Shown piece after piece: positions 34,287 through 55,072 of a DNA stretch of 64,000 nt. The notes beneath the pieces were generated by a model. It made no database searches, had not been told where the DNA came from, and saw nothing but the letters and a program-made list of their open reading frames with translations. The stretch covers positions 14,797,136 through 14,861,135 of the forward strand of contig VZDJ01000219.1 in NCBI GenBank assembly GCA_008694505.1. Reading direction: 5' to 3'. Made by a program: the position numbers and the translations under genes. Origin of the DNA: Cyanoderma ruficeps. Its lineage: Eukaryota; Chordata; Aves; Passeriformes; Timaliidae. Position 1 is the stretch's first letter; the number at the start of each line of letters is the position of its first letter.

Positions 34287-34444
34287 ATCATGCATAGAGT
34301 CCAGCAGTTTAGTCAGTTGATAAAATCGCTGCCAGTTCTGGCTGGAGTTCCCTTCCCTCTTGACGATGGCCTTGCCCAGCTCCTTGATGTACGTCATGCG
34401 GATCTCCTCGAACAGGGACTGGCTCTTCAGGCCCTCCTTGGGAA
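34287..34444 (-). CDS. NR3C1: NR3C1 exon 8: ligand-binding domain helices 8-10
   Basis: A 158-bp exon, same length as in mammals. Encodes [20 protein letters not shown] and continues through [20 protein letters not shown] to SMHD. It contributes the central and dimer-side helices of the ligand-binding domain. Acceptor TTGCAG at 34445; donor GAT|GTAAGT at 34287/34286. The first two bases (TT) join A from exon 7 to give Ile (STIPKEG). Exon 8 ends on a complete codon, so retention of the intron keeps a defined frame, which stays open for 125 codons. Confidence 0.98.
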
Positions 34445-34574
34445 CTGCAACACGGACACCAACCCTTAAAACACTGCAAAACTCAACTGTCACATCATTT
34501 CTGTTCTCTCACGTTAGTTACACAGAGAGGGAATCTTCAGCAGGAGCTGCAGTGACAGGACAAGGAGCGAGAGG

Positions 34575-34735
34575 GGAAATTCAGGTTGAAATATGGAATT
34601 GCTCCCTGTGAGGGTGGGGAGGGCCTGGCACAGGCTGTCCAGAGAAGCTGTGGCTGTCCCTGGATCCCTGGAAGTGTTTCAGGCCAGGTTGGAATGACCA
34701 AACCAACCAACCCAAACCATTCTGTGATTGTACGA
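34575..34735 (+). mobile_element. CR1 LINE 3'-end fragment
   Basis: GCTCCCTGTGAGGGTGGGGA, GGATCCCTGGAAGTGTTTCA, AAACCATTCTGTGATTGTA; internally deleted. Confidence 0.9.
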
Positions 34736-35049
34736 AAATGAGCAAAAGAAAAAGGACTTGGACTGACTGAAATGACAGCAGAGACAAGCAGAGAGCAGGA
34801 TGGGACAGTGACCAGCTGAACACGAAGCACAGGCCTACTGCAAAATAAAAAAAAAAACCCCAAACCTCTATAGATATCCCACCAAATATCAGCAGGGAGG
34901 GAACTGGACCATGGAGGCAACAACACCCAGCCCTGGAAGCTCCTTGATGGAGAACCACCAGGGCTGGAGCTCCTGTATTCTCCAGGTCTGGGGAAAGGTG
35001 ACGTTGGGAAGGTTCCATAAAAATTCTGCGTGCCCAGAGAAGAGCAAGG

Positions 35050-35112
35050 GCGGGATCACAGGGTGGCTTGGAAAGGATCCTGAAAGGTCACCTGGTCCTG
35101 AGCCTCCTGACA
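35050..35112 (-). mobile_element. Degraded CR1 LINE tail
   Basis: GATCACAGGGTGGCTTGGAA then GGATCCTGAAAGGTCACCTGG; reverse orientation. Confidence 0.6.
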
Positions 35113-37131
35113 CGGATCAGGTAACGGGTCCAGGCAAGGCAGTGCCACACTGGACAGCACACAGGCTGCACCAGCCATGGGGACTCTGGGCATGGACACC
35201 GCTTCTTTGGGACAGGGATGGGACATCAAATGAGGAGCTGGGGACAGAACCCAGGGCCTGGGGATTCAAACCCAGGTGAAGTCCCTGTGCCCATCTCCTC
35301 CTAGGGGGATGGTCCTTCCAAAGGCCAGGGACCAACAAATGGAGCTCCAGAGGTCCTGAAGGTGCTTCCTTTGAGGCCTCTGATCACCACAGGGAAGTGA
35401 GAGAGTTGAAGACAGAGAAGAGCAGAGACAAAGGTGACCAAAAGCACAACAGAAGGAGACAGGCCACAGAGCACATTCCCTCAGGAAACCCAACCTTCCC
35501 CGCACTGTCAGCACTGGAGAGATGCTGGAGTGAAGCCTCTTGTCTGTCTTGCCTACACAGGAGATGAAACCTGTCAACTGTTTCAATACTTCACATGGAA
35601 AAGGTCTCTGAGCTACGTCTGTGTGTGAGCTACAAGTCTAGACCTGTGTGGGATTCCTGTTTTACTCCTCCTCTTCTCTTGGAAAACTTAACACAGAAAC
35701 ACAATAAAAAACTTCAAATTATCAAGTCTTGGATTAAAGAGCTATAGAAATTTCAGCTATACAATGGCAGAAGTTCCCTGATGCACCACTCACACGAGGT
35801 ATGTACTCAAACAAAATGAAGACAGATTGTCTCCCACTGGAAAGGGAGTGGGGAGGCCTCTCTGGGCAGTGCCAGCTCCTGCCTGGCCCTGCTGCTGGAG
35901 GGGCTGAATCCTGCCTCCTCACCACTTCTGCCATGGAAATTTCTCCATGGAAATTTCCAGCTCCCGTGAAGAAAGTTGGCCTACACCACACCCAAAACAC
36001 TTGAGGAATTTTTGGGAGAGATTTCAGAATCAAACAGGAACTGTTTGAAATCTGCAGTTTCAGGGAAGTTTTAAGTTCCTACAAAGCCCACGGCCGGGAG
36101 AGGCTGAAAGTTTCCTCTGAAAAGAGCCCTTGTCCCAGTTCTGGGCTTGGCAGTGAGGCAGTGCTGGGCACTGCCAGGCTGGTGGGGCACTGGGGGAACT
36201 GGCCATGGCACCCTCACACTGCCCTGCCCACACCCATCACCCCCTGCCCTGACACGTGAGCACTGCTGGGGTTCCCAATCCTCCTGCTCCTATCCAGAAA
36301 AAGCCCAAGGTGAGCAATTCTCACCTCTGTGTAAGAATCAATGCTATTACTCACTGGACACATTAGGGATAAGGAATGTTTACACCCTCAGTGTAATAAT
36401 CTTAATAATATTTACTTTTCATCACATTTCAGGTCCCTTCCAAGCCAAAGCACCTGATGAGGATGATGCAGAAGCACTGAAGTACGTTGACAAATCTTCC
36501 CTTGCTCTGCTGCTCTTGCTGCCTTTCAAACACGTTGGCACCTCTGCCAGGGCTCTGAACCAAACCCCTGGTGCCAGGGAGGAACAGGAACACGTCAGTC
36601 CCTGCCTGAGGCAGCTCCCTGGGGATCCTGTGACCGTGGGATGGGCTGGGATGGGATTTCCCAGGACACAGAGGCTGTGCTGGAGTGAGGTGCCCAGCTC
36701 ACACCCACCCCAGCACACTCACACACTCCCACTCTCTCTTTTGGCTGAGTCCCTGGATTGGAGCCGAGCCTGGGCTGAGCTCAGATCCTCAGGAGCAAGG
36801 GAGAACAAAGTCACTGGCTCCCAGTGATAGCAACAGAGGGGAAAAGTACCACTGTAAAATGTTATTTACACATAATCAATTTATATTAGTTATGTTGTCA
36901 CAGGTTAGTTTATTTCTGTATGTTCTAAAAGGACTATTTTTGACACTGCACTTTGAACTTTCATGCAGTGCAGACAGAATTTACTAAGCTGTGACTTCTT
37001 CAACTCCAGCACATCCGACCTAAAGATAAAAAGCAGCATGTAGCACATTGTATAAATTTATCTCACAGTATCTATTGCAAGTCCACCACATCTGCAGAAG
37101 CAAAAGGCCTGGTATTGAGCTGTTCACCTAC

Positions 37132-37262
37132 TTGTAGAGAGGAGAAGCAACGTCTTCATGCAGAGATACTCCTCGTAGGAGACTTGGAGCCGGGACAGCT
37201 CTCGGGCCACCATGAGCATGTGTTTGCATTGTTCATACATACATGGGAGATTCATCCTCTGC
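37132..37262 (-). CDS. NR3C1: NR3C1 exon 7: ligand-binding domain
   Basis: A 131-bp exon, same length as in mammals. Encodes [20 protein letters not shown] and then [23 protein letters not shown]. The Gln in MYEQCKH corresponds to human Q642, which bonds the 17-alpha hydroxyl of cortisol. Acceptor CCTCAG at 37263; donor ACAA|GTAGGT at 37132/37131. Read-through of the donor gives only two residues before a TGA, comparable in kind to the human GR-P transcript, which retains this intron. Confidence 0.98.
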
Positions 37263-42566
<5,304 letters not shown>

Positions 42567-42711
42567 TCGTTAATGATCAGGTCTGGAGCAAAGCACAGCA
42601 GGTTGCCATTGGACTGCTTGTAGGACCTCCAGCCTAAAGCAAAAGCCATCAGGAACATCCAGGAGTACTGCAGAAGGGTCATTTGGTCATCCAGGTGCAA
42701 ATTTCGGAAAC
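42567..42711 (-). CDS. NR3C1: NR3C1 exon 6: ligand-binding domain helices 4-6
   Basis: A 145-bp exon, same length as in mammals. Encodes [20 protein letters not shown], then [20 protein letters not shown] and APDLIIN. The Arg of GWRSY (human R611) and Phe of LLCF (human F623) line the A-ring end of the steroid pocket; the DDQMTLLQ helix is part of the coactivator groove and nuclear-receptor signature. Acceptor CTCCAG at 42712; donor GA|GTGAGT at 42567/42566. Read-through would meet a stop at the junction codon. Confidence 0.98.
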
Positions 42712-44004
42712 CTGGAGGAATAAAAATTGAGGGGGGACGGTGTCAGTAGCAGAAAAGCAACAAAGGACAGAAGAGTGGCGTGGCTTGGGAAAGGAGCAGG
42801 GTTATGAGCAGCACAATGCTGAGTTATCTGCACAGGTACTACAGGGAGTAAAAGGGATGTAACATTAAAGAATCACAGTGCATATGTATGTGGTTATCTG
42901 GGACTGATGGTCAGTCAGATACATCACAAAAGGCAACAATTACAGTTCACATACACTGTAATTCACTGGGCTGCCTTCCAAAAATAACAGGCTTAGCTCC
43001 TTTTCACAAGAGCAGTCTGCTAGACAATAAATGATTTAATATCAAATTTTGTTCTTACTCAACAACATTTGCACACTGAACCTACACAGTAAGTGGTGCA
43101 TTAGTTACCAGCATCAACTGCTTCTAATCTCAAATGCAGCACGATCAGAGCCAACTGAACAGGGAGGAAATGAGTAAAACCTGACAATTGGTCCCTCAAA
43201 GAGTCTGAAAATGCCACCAGCTCTGGATTTGCAGCACCAGCTCCTATCAGATGCAGCCTACACTTACCAAGAAACCACTGTGCCATACGGAGCCATTATT
43301 AGAGCCTGAATACAAGCTGATTTTATCTATTTTTATTAAGCATCTGACATCTAAAGAGCTCATAACATCTAAAGAGCTGCTTCCTGAAGCTGTGCCAACA
43401 GACAGAGCCAGTGGATGAACGTGTAACAAACTTGGTGGGTCTAAACACAGCCCCTGCCTTTGGAGTCACCAGGAATGACCAGCCTTGAAGACACAAAGAA
43501 AGGGTTTCAAAGTGACTCCAGTCTTTTTTGGGTCAAACCTTGAAATCTGTGCTCAAACCCTCCCCAGGAAAAGATTATTTTGAAATCCCAACTAAAGGGT
43601 TTGGCAAGGAATGCTGGCGTGCTGTCAGCATGGCTGATGGGCTACAACCAGGAGCAGGATATACAAATTAAACACTCATGAGGAACCACCTCAGCAAACA
43701 AAAGAAAGGAGATAAAAATGATAAGAACAGTTGCTATTAATGTGGCCATTAAAGACAAGATTGGCATTTTCATTGAGAGCATAAGCTCTAACCTGGAGGG
43801 TTTGGCTAATTACAAGAACTGCTCAGCAGAAATGATGAACAGAGAAGTGTTTTATAAAATGGAATCTAAATCTGGATCTGGGAACACCAGATGGTCTCCC
43901 AAAAACCTGTCCCAGAAGGAAGTGTGTGCATGTGAGCCTCTCCTAGAGCAGGCTGAGCAAATTCAGCACAAGTGCCCAGTGCAAACAGCCCTGACACGGA
44001 ATGC

Positions 44005-44115
44005 CAGGATCACTGAGCCTGGAAAAGTCCCCCAGGATCACCGAGCCCAACCTGCCCCACCTTGTCAGCCAGACCCCACACAAATCTCTCCAGTCACATC
44101 TCTGCTGGACATTGG
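44005..44115 (-). mobile_element. Degraded CR1-like fragment
   Basis: GGAAAAGTCCCCCAGGATCA then CCGAGCCCAACC, resembling the reverse strand of the CR1 tail that normally reads GATCATCGAGTCCAACC; divergent. Confidence 0.5.
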
Positions 44116-44707
44116 AGTATTTGAGCTTTCCAGCCTTTCTTTCCCACTGTTAATTTATTTCCCCTGCTCAAAGAGACACAGTTATGACTCATAAATCTCA
44201 TTATCGGGCTTTTTTCTTTCTTCTTTTTTTTGGCAGACCTGTTCTGTGATGTTATTTTTGGGCCACCTATGCGTCATGGAGGTGTTTTTGCCAGGGTTTT
44301 TGAGAACAGGTAGTGAACAGCACTGACCAGGGAGAGAGGGAGATAAACACTGGGCTTTGTTCTGTAGGAACAAACATCTCCAGCTCCCCTTGGCCCTGGC
44401 CTCTCCAAGACAGATGCCACGTGTCACGTCCAAGGCTGAGATCTGACATCATTCCTCGCATTTCTCACTGAGCCTTTAGGTGGGAGCCAAAATAGCAGCA
44501 AACCTCCCTCTCTGCCCAGGTAAGAGTCAGTTTGAACAGAGCTGGAGAGAAAATAACATTTTGACTTCCGCCACAGAGCTGGACAGTGAGGGGGAGTCAG
44601 GAAAGTTCCAGCCATGAACGCAGACCCAATGAGCCAGCACATTGGTTGGGCTGCACAAGTCAAGAGAACCTCATTGCTAAAAATATTCAAGAAATAATTG
44701 TTTACTG

Positions 44708-44880
44708 TCCAGCAGCTGTGGCTGCCCCTGGATCCCTGGCAGTGCCCAAGGCCGGGTTGGACATTGGGGCTTGGAGCAGCCTGGGACAGTGGAAGGTGTC
44801 CCTGCCCATGGCAGAGGTGGCACTGGGTGGGCTTTAGGGTCCCTTCCAGCCCAAACCATTTTGGCATTCTGTGACTCTGA
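44708..44880 (+). mobile_element. CR1 LINE 3'-end fragment
   Basis: CCAGCAGCTGTGGCTGCCCC, GGACATTGGGGCTTGGAGCA, CCAAACCATTTTGGCATTCTG. Confidence 0.9.
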
Positions 44881-45144
44881 GGTGGACACAGAGCTAATAC
44901 AAACAGTTCTCTGTAATACTTTTACAACCAATACCCATTTTAATAAGAATTTTAATATTTAGTGGTCAAAGTGTTCAAGTAAAACGACCAAAATGTGGTA
45001 AATAAATGTTTGCATCTGCAATTTTTTCTGTTTTTCTGCTCTGGAAGCACCTGAGCCACGAACAAGCCCCGCTATTACCAACACTTCATCTGTACAGCTT
45101 TGAAAGGAAAACAAAGGCAGATTTAGCTTCAACAGGAACCTAAG

Positions 45145-45229
45145 GAGACAATGCATTTGTTTGCAATTAATTTTCAAGTAACAAAAAGATCACGAATTTA
45201 AGGCCAGCTCCTTACAGGAGGTAACAGGC
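45145..45229 (+). repeat. 85-bp direct repeat, copy A (downstream of NR3C1 exon 5)
   Basis: Matches 46875-46959 without gaps at a constant offset of 1730 bases; by eye 67 of 85 positions agree, including a perfect TTGCAATTAATTTT core apart from one base at its end. Lies 25 bases beyond the exon 5 donor. Confidence 0.85.
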
Positions 45230-45254
45230 AGCTTTCCCTGCGTCTGCGCATTAC

Positions 45255-45533
45255 CTGGGATCGCCTTTGCCCACTTGACTGCAGCGACCACCTGGCGGCC
45301 GCCCAGCATGTTGAGGGTGGAGAGGATCCTCCAGCTGGAGTCGGGCAGGGAGCTGTCGTAGCCCGAGTAGAGCACCTCGGGCTCGATGACCTCGAGCAGG
45401 GACACCAGGGTGGGCGTCAGCTGCGGCAGCGACGCGGGCACGATGCTCTTGTTGCCGGCCGCGTCCGGCGCCTCGCGCGCGCCCGCCGCGCCGCCCTGCT
45501 GCAGCCCCTTGATCTTCTTCTTGGTCTTGCGGG
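45255..45533 (-). CDS. NR3C1: NR3C1 exon 5: hinge and start of ligand-binding domain
   Basis: A 279-bp exon, same length as in mammals. Begins [10 protein letters not shown], the basic nuclear-localisation signal of the hinge, then a bird-specific Gly/Ala-rich hinge segment, then [20 protein letters not shown] and the helix-3 motif [10 protein letters not shown]. The Asn and Gln of that motif correspond to human N564 and Q570, which bind the steroid. Acceptor TTTGCAG at 45534; donor CCAG|GTAATG at 45255/45254. Nearly every third codon position is G or C and the exon is a local CpG cluster, unlike exons 8 and 9. Flanked by two copies of an 85-bp direct repeat. Confidence 0.98.
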
Positions 45534-46874
45534 CTGCAAAGGGTGGGGAAAGCCACAGGTGAGGGCACGGAAACGGGATAAACACGGAGATAAACGCGGC
45601 AGAGGGAAGGCCCAGCCGGCAGCAGGGCAGCGAAACCTGCGCCGGGTTTGTTTGTGGAGTCGGGAGTTTGGCGTTCGTTCCGAGCAAACTTCCAGCGAAA
45701 GGAGCATTTTACACTTTAATAAAAGTCACATTTATGCCAATGCTTCAAAGTGTTCAGTGATGTTTGCAGGTACCTTACAAGGCTGAACCTAAAATACAAG
45801 GCTCAATCCCACTACTGGAAATATCCGCGGGCCTGCACACTTTAAAAGTTCCTTTAAATACCAAGCATATAAACTAGGCAAAAGAAAGGAAAAAAAATAT
45901 ATTTAATGGGTAAGAAGTTACTGGATCTCCCACGCCAGGGAAAACAGGGTTTTTTTTGAAATGCTAGGCAGGAGGAGCTTTTTCTCTTGCCAGCTCTCTT
46001 GCATATAAATCACTGCTGCGTAATTAAACCATAAAACTCATTTGCCAAAAAAATAAAACATCACACAGAGATGTTAACTGTAAACTACAAAAAGTTGGAG
46101 CAACAATTTTATTAGCATCTTGTCCCTAATGGAGTCTCCTGCTTGGCTCTGGCTCTCCTGGATGCCGGCGGCCACACAAAACTCTGTTTAACGCCGACCA
46201 AAGGAGCCCCACTCCTTCCCTGGCTGCCTCAGTCAATTAACTGATTTCTGCTCTGGAACTTCCCAGATCAATCTGTAGCCCGTGAAAGCATCACATAACG
46301 TGGTCGTGCATTCCATGCTCCTCCTGACCTGTTGAGGATCCCTGAGCACCCAAACTGCACCAACCCCACAGTGCCAGGACACAAAACCCCTCCTGGACCC
46401 GCCTCTCCCTCTGGCTGCAACTGCGCCTTTGGAAAACAACTGCCAAAGACAAGGAATCCTCTACAGACCTTGTATAAACTGCATTTTCCCCACGTTTTGC
46501 AGACTGGCCACATGTGCCAAGCCTTCCATGAGGGAATAGCAACAGTTGTTTCCTTGGAGCAACGAGCTTCTTGTTATTCTCATCTCAATTTTGAAATGGC
46601 TGCTTCAAAATCCTTTCATATTCTGGCATTTTTCTGCCCCATTATCCGTGTTCTGAAGAGCAAATGAACTGCTTTGACTTAAATTTAGAAGCACATGCCT
46701 TCAGCTTCCTGCAGACACCTGGATGGAGTATTTCCAGCCCAGAAAGCCTGATAAAATTATAATCAAAATAAACAGATCTGATAAGACAATTATGTAAGAA
46801 TTTTTATTAGGCTGTTACCAGTCCTGACTTAGATATATAGCTGTACCTCACAAAAAAAGAAAAAAAAAAGGGTT

Positions 46875-46959
46875 GAGATAACGCATTTCTTTGCAATTAA
46901 TTTTTAAATAATAAAAAGACCAGTAATTTACAGCCAGATCCTTAAGGCACGTTACAGGA
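46875..46959 (+). repeat. 85-bp direct repeat, copy B (upstream of NR3C1 exon 5)
   Basis: Partner of copy A at 45145-45229. Lies about 1.3 kb before the exon 5 acceptor in the transcript, so the two copies bracket exon 5 in the same orientation. Confidence 0.85.
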
Positions 46960-47619
46960 GATCACCCCCAGAGATAAACTCAGCACGGAGAGAAAAGCAT
47001 CCAAGATTTTCTGTTCCAAACAAACAAAAACCCCCCAAGCCCCAACCTCCTGCAGTCTGGCATCCACCAGGCTGCAGGGGCTTCCTCCTCCCTGCCTGGG
47101 GGCAGATGGCCCCAGCACCTGAGCCAGGTGGGAGAGGGACCTGCCACCACCCCCACGGGCACCAGGCACCGCCCTCCCAAACTGGCAGCCAGGACCAGCC
47201 CACTGCAGGCACAGCAGGGCAAACAATTAGAAAGAACTGAAGATTCCTCAAAAAAATCGAAATAAATTCCAAGTGAAGACTGCAGAAAAAACTAATTAAT
47301 TGCCAAGTTTAACTGTAAAATGCGGTATGAAAAGCCAAAAAATTTACGTGAGCCTCTTTCTACAGGCATAAAACCTAACAATAAATCTTTTCTTCCAGCA
47401 CATCACAAAGAGAAAGGGTGCCAAGGAACACCAATTAACGGTGGGAGCGGAAATGAGAACTCAAGGAAATAAAGGCTGGAGAACAAAATATCATCATTGT
47501 GCTGTGTAAATCTCTGGTACCTGCAGCTTGATAGTTTGATGTTTTTCCAGTCCCCTACGCCCCAAAAAACTTGCAATAGAAAAAAGAAAGTTCCAGAAAA
47601 GGATGCTACGCAGGGCCAA

Positions 47620-47672
47620 AGGGATGACTGATGGACTTGAGGTCTTTTCCAACCTTAATGATTTTATGGTAA
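47620..47672 (+). mobile_element. CR1 LINE tail
   Basis: GATGGACTTGAGGTCTTTTC then CAACCTTAATGATTTTATGG. Confidence 0.8.
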
Positions 47673-49929
47673 AAAAGACTAATAGGAAATTATCAAATGA
47701 CTATAAAGGGCCACTTTTAACTCAGGACAAGAACAGGCCAATTAAAATATTGCACGATAGAACGAATGAATCAATTCATTAATTTAAAAATAAATTAGTT
47801 TTGTACATAACAGTGAAATGCACTGTAGGTACTGGAAACTGAGAGATGACCAAAGCTGTAGAAAGTCCAGCAAGACATCAGGTGAGTGCAAAGGGTCCAA
47901 GGACTGATGGCTGGATACTGGGATCACTTCTGGCCACCCACTGGTTTGCTCTAACCATTCTTTATGCACTGAGGATGCAGCTAGGGACTTTTTTTTCCAA
48001 AAGAAATTACTGTCTAAAAAACATGCAAATTTAATTCTCTTTTAAACAACAGTTATTCCTGAACTGTGACCCTAAAATAGGCAAGATAAAAGAAACTGGA
48101 TTTTAGTCTCTTCTGCACTTTATGCTGCCTCCCAGTTTGCTTTTCTGCATGACCACTTCTCCATCTGTTCAGAGCTGTCCCAAAAATCCTTGTTTTCAGG
48201 GTGTTTTTCACCCTTTCACACTACCTGGGTTCTTCCATTTTGTGCTGCTGAGTTTCTAGATTCCTTTTCCCTCTCAGCCATAAAAGCTTCCCTCTCCCCA
48301 CCTTCTCCAACAACTATATATAACAAAATCCATCCTCCAGAACCTCACTATTCTCTAGGATTCTCTGTGCCAAAACCCAGACCAACCAGGCTGGAAGGGC
48401 TCCAACCTCCGTGTGGAGAAGTGACAAGAGCCTGACGTCACCCCCCTGCATTTTGTGTGCCGCAGGAAGGGCCAGGCTGCACAGGCCATGGGGACACCTG
48501 GGCTGGGGAGGGTGGTGCTGGCTGAGCTCTGAGGACCTCCCCAACCCAAAACTTTCCACAATTCTCCGACTCCATGTCCTGGAGCCACAGACAGCAATGC
48601 TGGTGGCCACTGAAATTGATGCAGGGGGGAAAAGCTTACAATGGGAGCACTAAACCTGACATTCCTTACTGTGAGAGCACTTTTTCCCACAGACAAATAT
48701 ACCAATATCACAGATGTATTTCGAAAACTGCTGTGAAGAGAAGAAACAGAAATCAACCTTAATTAAAATGCATTCTTTTCCACCTCAAACCCAAACCTGT
48801 GGGGTTTGGCATTATTTAAGCTGCCTTTAGGCTCTGCTGTCATGTGTCCTTGCTCCCAGCCACACTGGCAGGGCAGTGACCTGTCCTCATGGACACCAGC
48901 AGTAGGCCAGAGGCTTGTCCTGCTCTGACCTCTGAAGGATGAGGTCCAGCCCACTGGGAGTGTCCAAAACCCAAACCCAGCTCCTGTGGGACACTCACTG
49001 ACCATCCATGTCCTGCAGGGATTTATTACAGAACCCATTGCTGTAGGCTTTGGCTGCAGCCTCCCCTCCTGCACACAGACCATGACAACAGCTCCACAAA
49101 TGGAGCAGCGTCCCTGAGGAGGGGATGTGCCTGGAAGGGTCCAGCCCCCTGCAGCCCAGGAAACTGCTGCCGTGTGCTGAGGGAGGCTGGGGGCAGAGGA
49201 GGAAGGACGTGCTAACACAGCCTGTGCCTCATTGATCTCTTTAACTTATCACTTACACCTCACCAAGGATATTATCACTGACTGAAATGAAATTCTGTTC
49301 ATCCTTGGAGCTGACAAATACATCTTTGACATTTTTATTTTATCTGACAATTTTGATTATACAAGTATCACCAGGATAACTGCACTAGTAAGTGCTGTGT
49401 TAATCTCTGCTGCTCAGGGAAAAATAGCAAACATAAAATGAAGCTGACACTAATAAAAGTGTTTTATGCTCCGGTTGATGTGGCCTTCAGATCCTCACGA
49501 GTCATTCAGGACTCAGCAGAGAACAACGATGTGGTGGTATGTTAAATTTAACATACAACATTTTCTAGAGAAATTTTAACAGATATTTAAGAATTATCCA
49601 CAGCATGGACAAAAGTACTTCAATTCTCTTCAGCTGGAAGACGCAATCCCCACTCCCATCCCCGTCCTTCACGGTCTCAGCGTCAGGTCACTCAGCCAGC
49701 ACAGCCTCCTACAGCTGTTACACCTCCCTCCAGGTGTTCCCCAGGAGTTCTGCTGTCCCACATTCCACAAAACAGCCACGAGGCGTTTGTGCTGAGAGGA
49801 ATGAGAAACAAATAACCCTTGTTTGTTTGCTAACCCTTGTTTGTGTGCGTGACACGCTCGTGCTGACCAGAGACAGCAGGTGAGCACAGACAGGAGAAGT
49901 CTGGGCACAAACCCTGCTGCCTCTGGTTA

Positions 49930-53987
<4,058 letters not shown>

Positions 53988-54151
53988 CTTCCACTGCCCT
54001 TTTGAAGAACACTTTGCAGCTGCCACACGTCAGGACACCGTAGTGGCACCCGGAGGCCTCGTCAGAGCACACCAGGCAGAGCTTGGGAGGTGGTCCCGTG
54101 GTTGCTGAGGTTGTGGATGGAGAAGAGCTTACATCTGATCTCATTCCAGGG
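53988..54151 (-). CDS. NR3C1: NR3C1 exon 3: first zinc finger of the DNA-binding domain
   Basis: A 164-bp exon encoding [20 protein letters not shown] and then [34 protein letters not shown]. The P-box CGSCKV (Gly, Ser, Val) reads the GRE half-site, as in all GR/MR/PR/AR receptors. Acceptor TTGTTTCAG at 54152; donor GAAG|GTAGGA at 53988/53987. One codon shorter than the human exon (167 bp), in the low-complexity Ser/Thr linker. The first base completes a codon begun in exon 2, which is outside the window. Confidence 0.98.
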
Positions 54152-54839
54152 CTGAAACAAAGCAGAAAAATGCCTTTAGCTGGGACAGAGGTGAACACAG
54201 GGATCGTACCTGCCAGGAAGGGTTTGTCCCTACCTACCCTCAGTGCACACAGGGCACACCAGAAACAGTTAAACAAGGACCTCTGTCAGACCCAAGGAAA
54301 GCTGTATGGATTTTTCATGGCCTATTTGGCTGCATCAAGATTCCTTCTCTTACACGTTTCTGAAGCCAAGTTTCTTGCACAATTATCCCAGCCTTTAAGA
54401 TTGACTCTTAAAACACGTTCTTACTCCACACTGTTTCCATTACTGCCACATTCCCTGCAGTCTGCACAAGGGCTCCCTTCCCAGCACCACCACTGGCTTT
54501 TCTGCTGGGATACTGTTATGCAAGAAGCTGTGCAAATTGGGCCATACACTAACAAATATTCACAGTTACAAGTGATCATTTCACCCCAGTGGTTTAGGAG
54601 AAGAGTGAGAAATATTCCTCATTTCAGGATCTGAATGTAAACACCCAGCCCAGCTACAAACGAAGGGTTGCATTGTTAAGAAAAAAAACCAAATCCCTCT
54701 GAGAACAACAATCCATCGTAATACCTTGGAGCTGCTTCTCCTAATCCTCGGGACTGACCCAGCAGTGCTGGGCCAGAGCTCAGGAGCTGATCCTACAGAG
54801 CTGCAGCCCCAACCACAGCACTGCCCCACAGCCCTGGAA

Positions 54840-55072
54840 AGGCCCAGCTTGTTGAGCTCATCCACCTCCACATGAGGAAGAACTTCCTTCCATGGTGGGT
54901 GGCAGAGACTGCAACAGCTGCCCATGAGGTCACAGTCTCCCTCTCTGGAAACATCCCAAACTCACCTGGACACGTTCCCGTGTCCCCTGCTCTGGGTGAC
55001 CTTGCCTTGGCAGGGGGTTGGACTGGATCATCTCCAGAGGTCCCTTCCAACCCCAGCTATTCCGTGATTTCC
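54840..55072 (+). mobile_element. CR1 LINE 3'-end fragment, third subfamily
   Basis: ATGAGGAAGAACTTCCTTCC, CCTCTCTGGAAACATCCC, GGACTGGATCATCTCCAGAG, CCCAGCTATTCCGTGATT. Confidence 0.9.

Larger units (their letters stand above)
34445..37131 (-). other. NR3C1: NR3C1 intron 7 (2.7 kb)
   Basis: Holds CR1 fragments at 34575-34735 (+) and 35050-35112 (-) and a small tandem duplication of CCATGGAAATTTC at 35931-35957. Nothing else identifiable. Confidence 0.95.
42712..45254 (-). other. NR3C1: NR3C1 intron 5 (2.5 kb)
   Basis: Contains CR1 fragments at 44005-44115 (-, degraded) and 44708-44880 (+), a small local duplication (ACATCTAAAGAGCT at about 43347 and 43368) and copy A of the 85-bp direct repeat (45145-45229). 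Confidence 0.95.
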
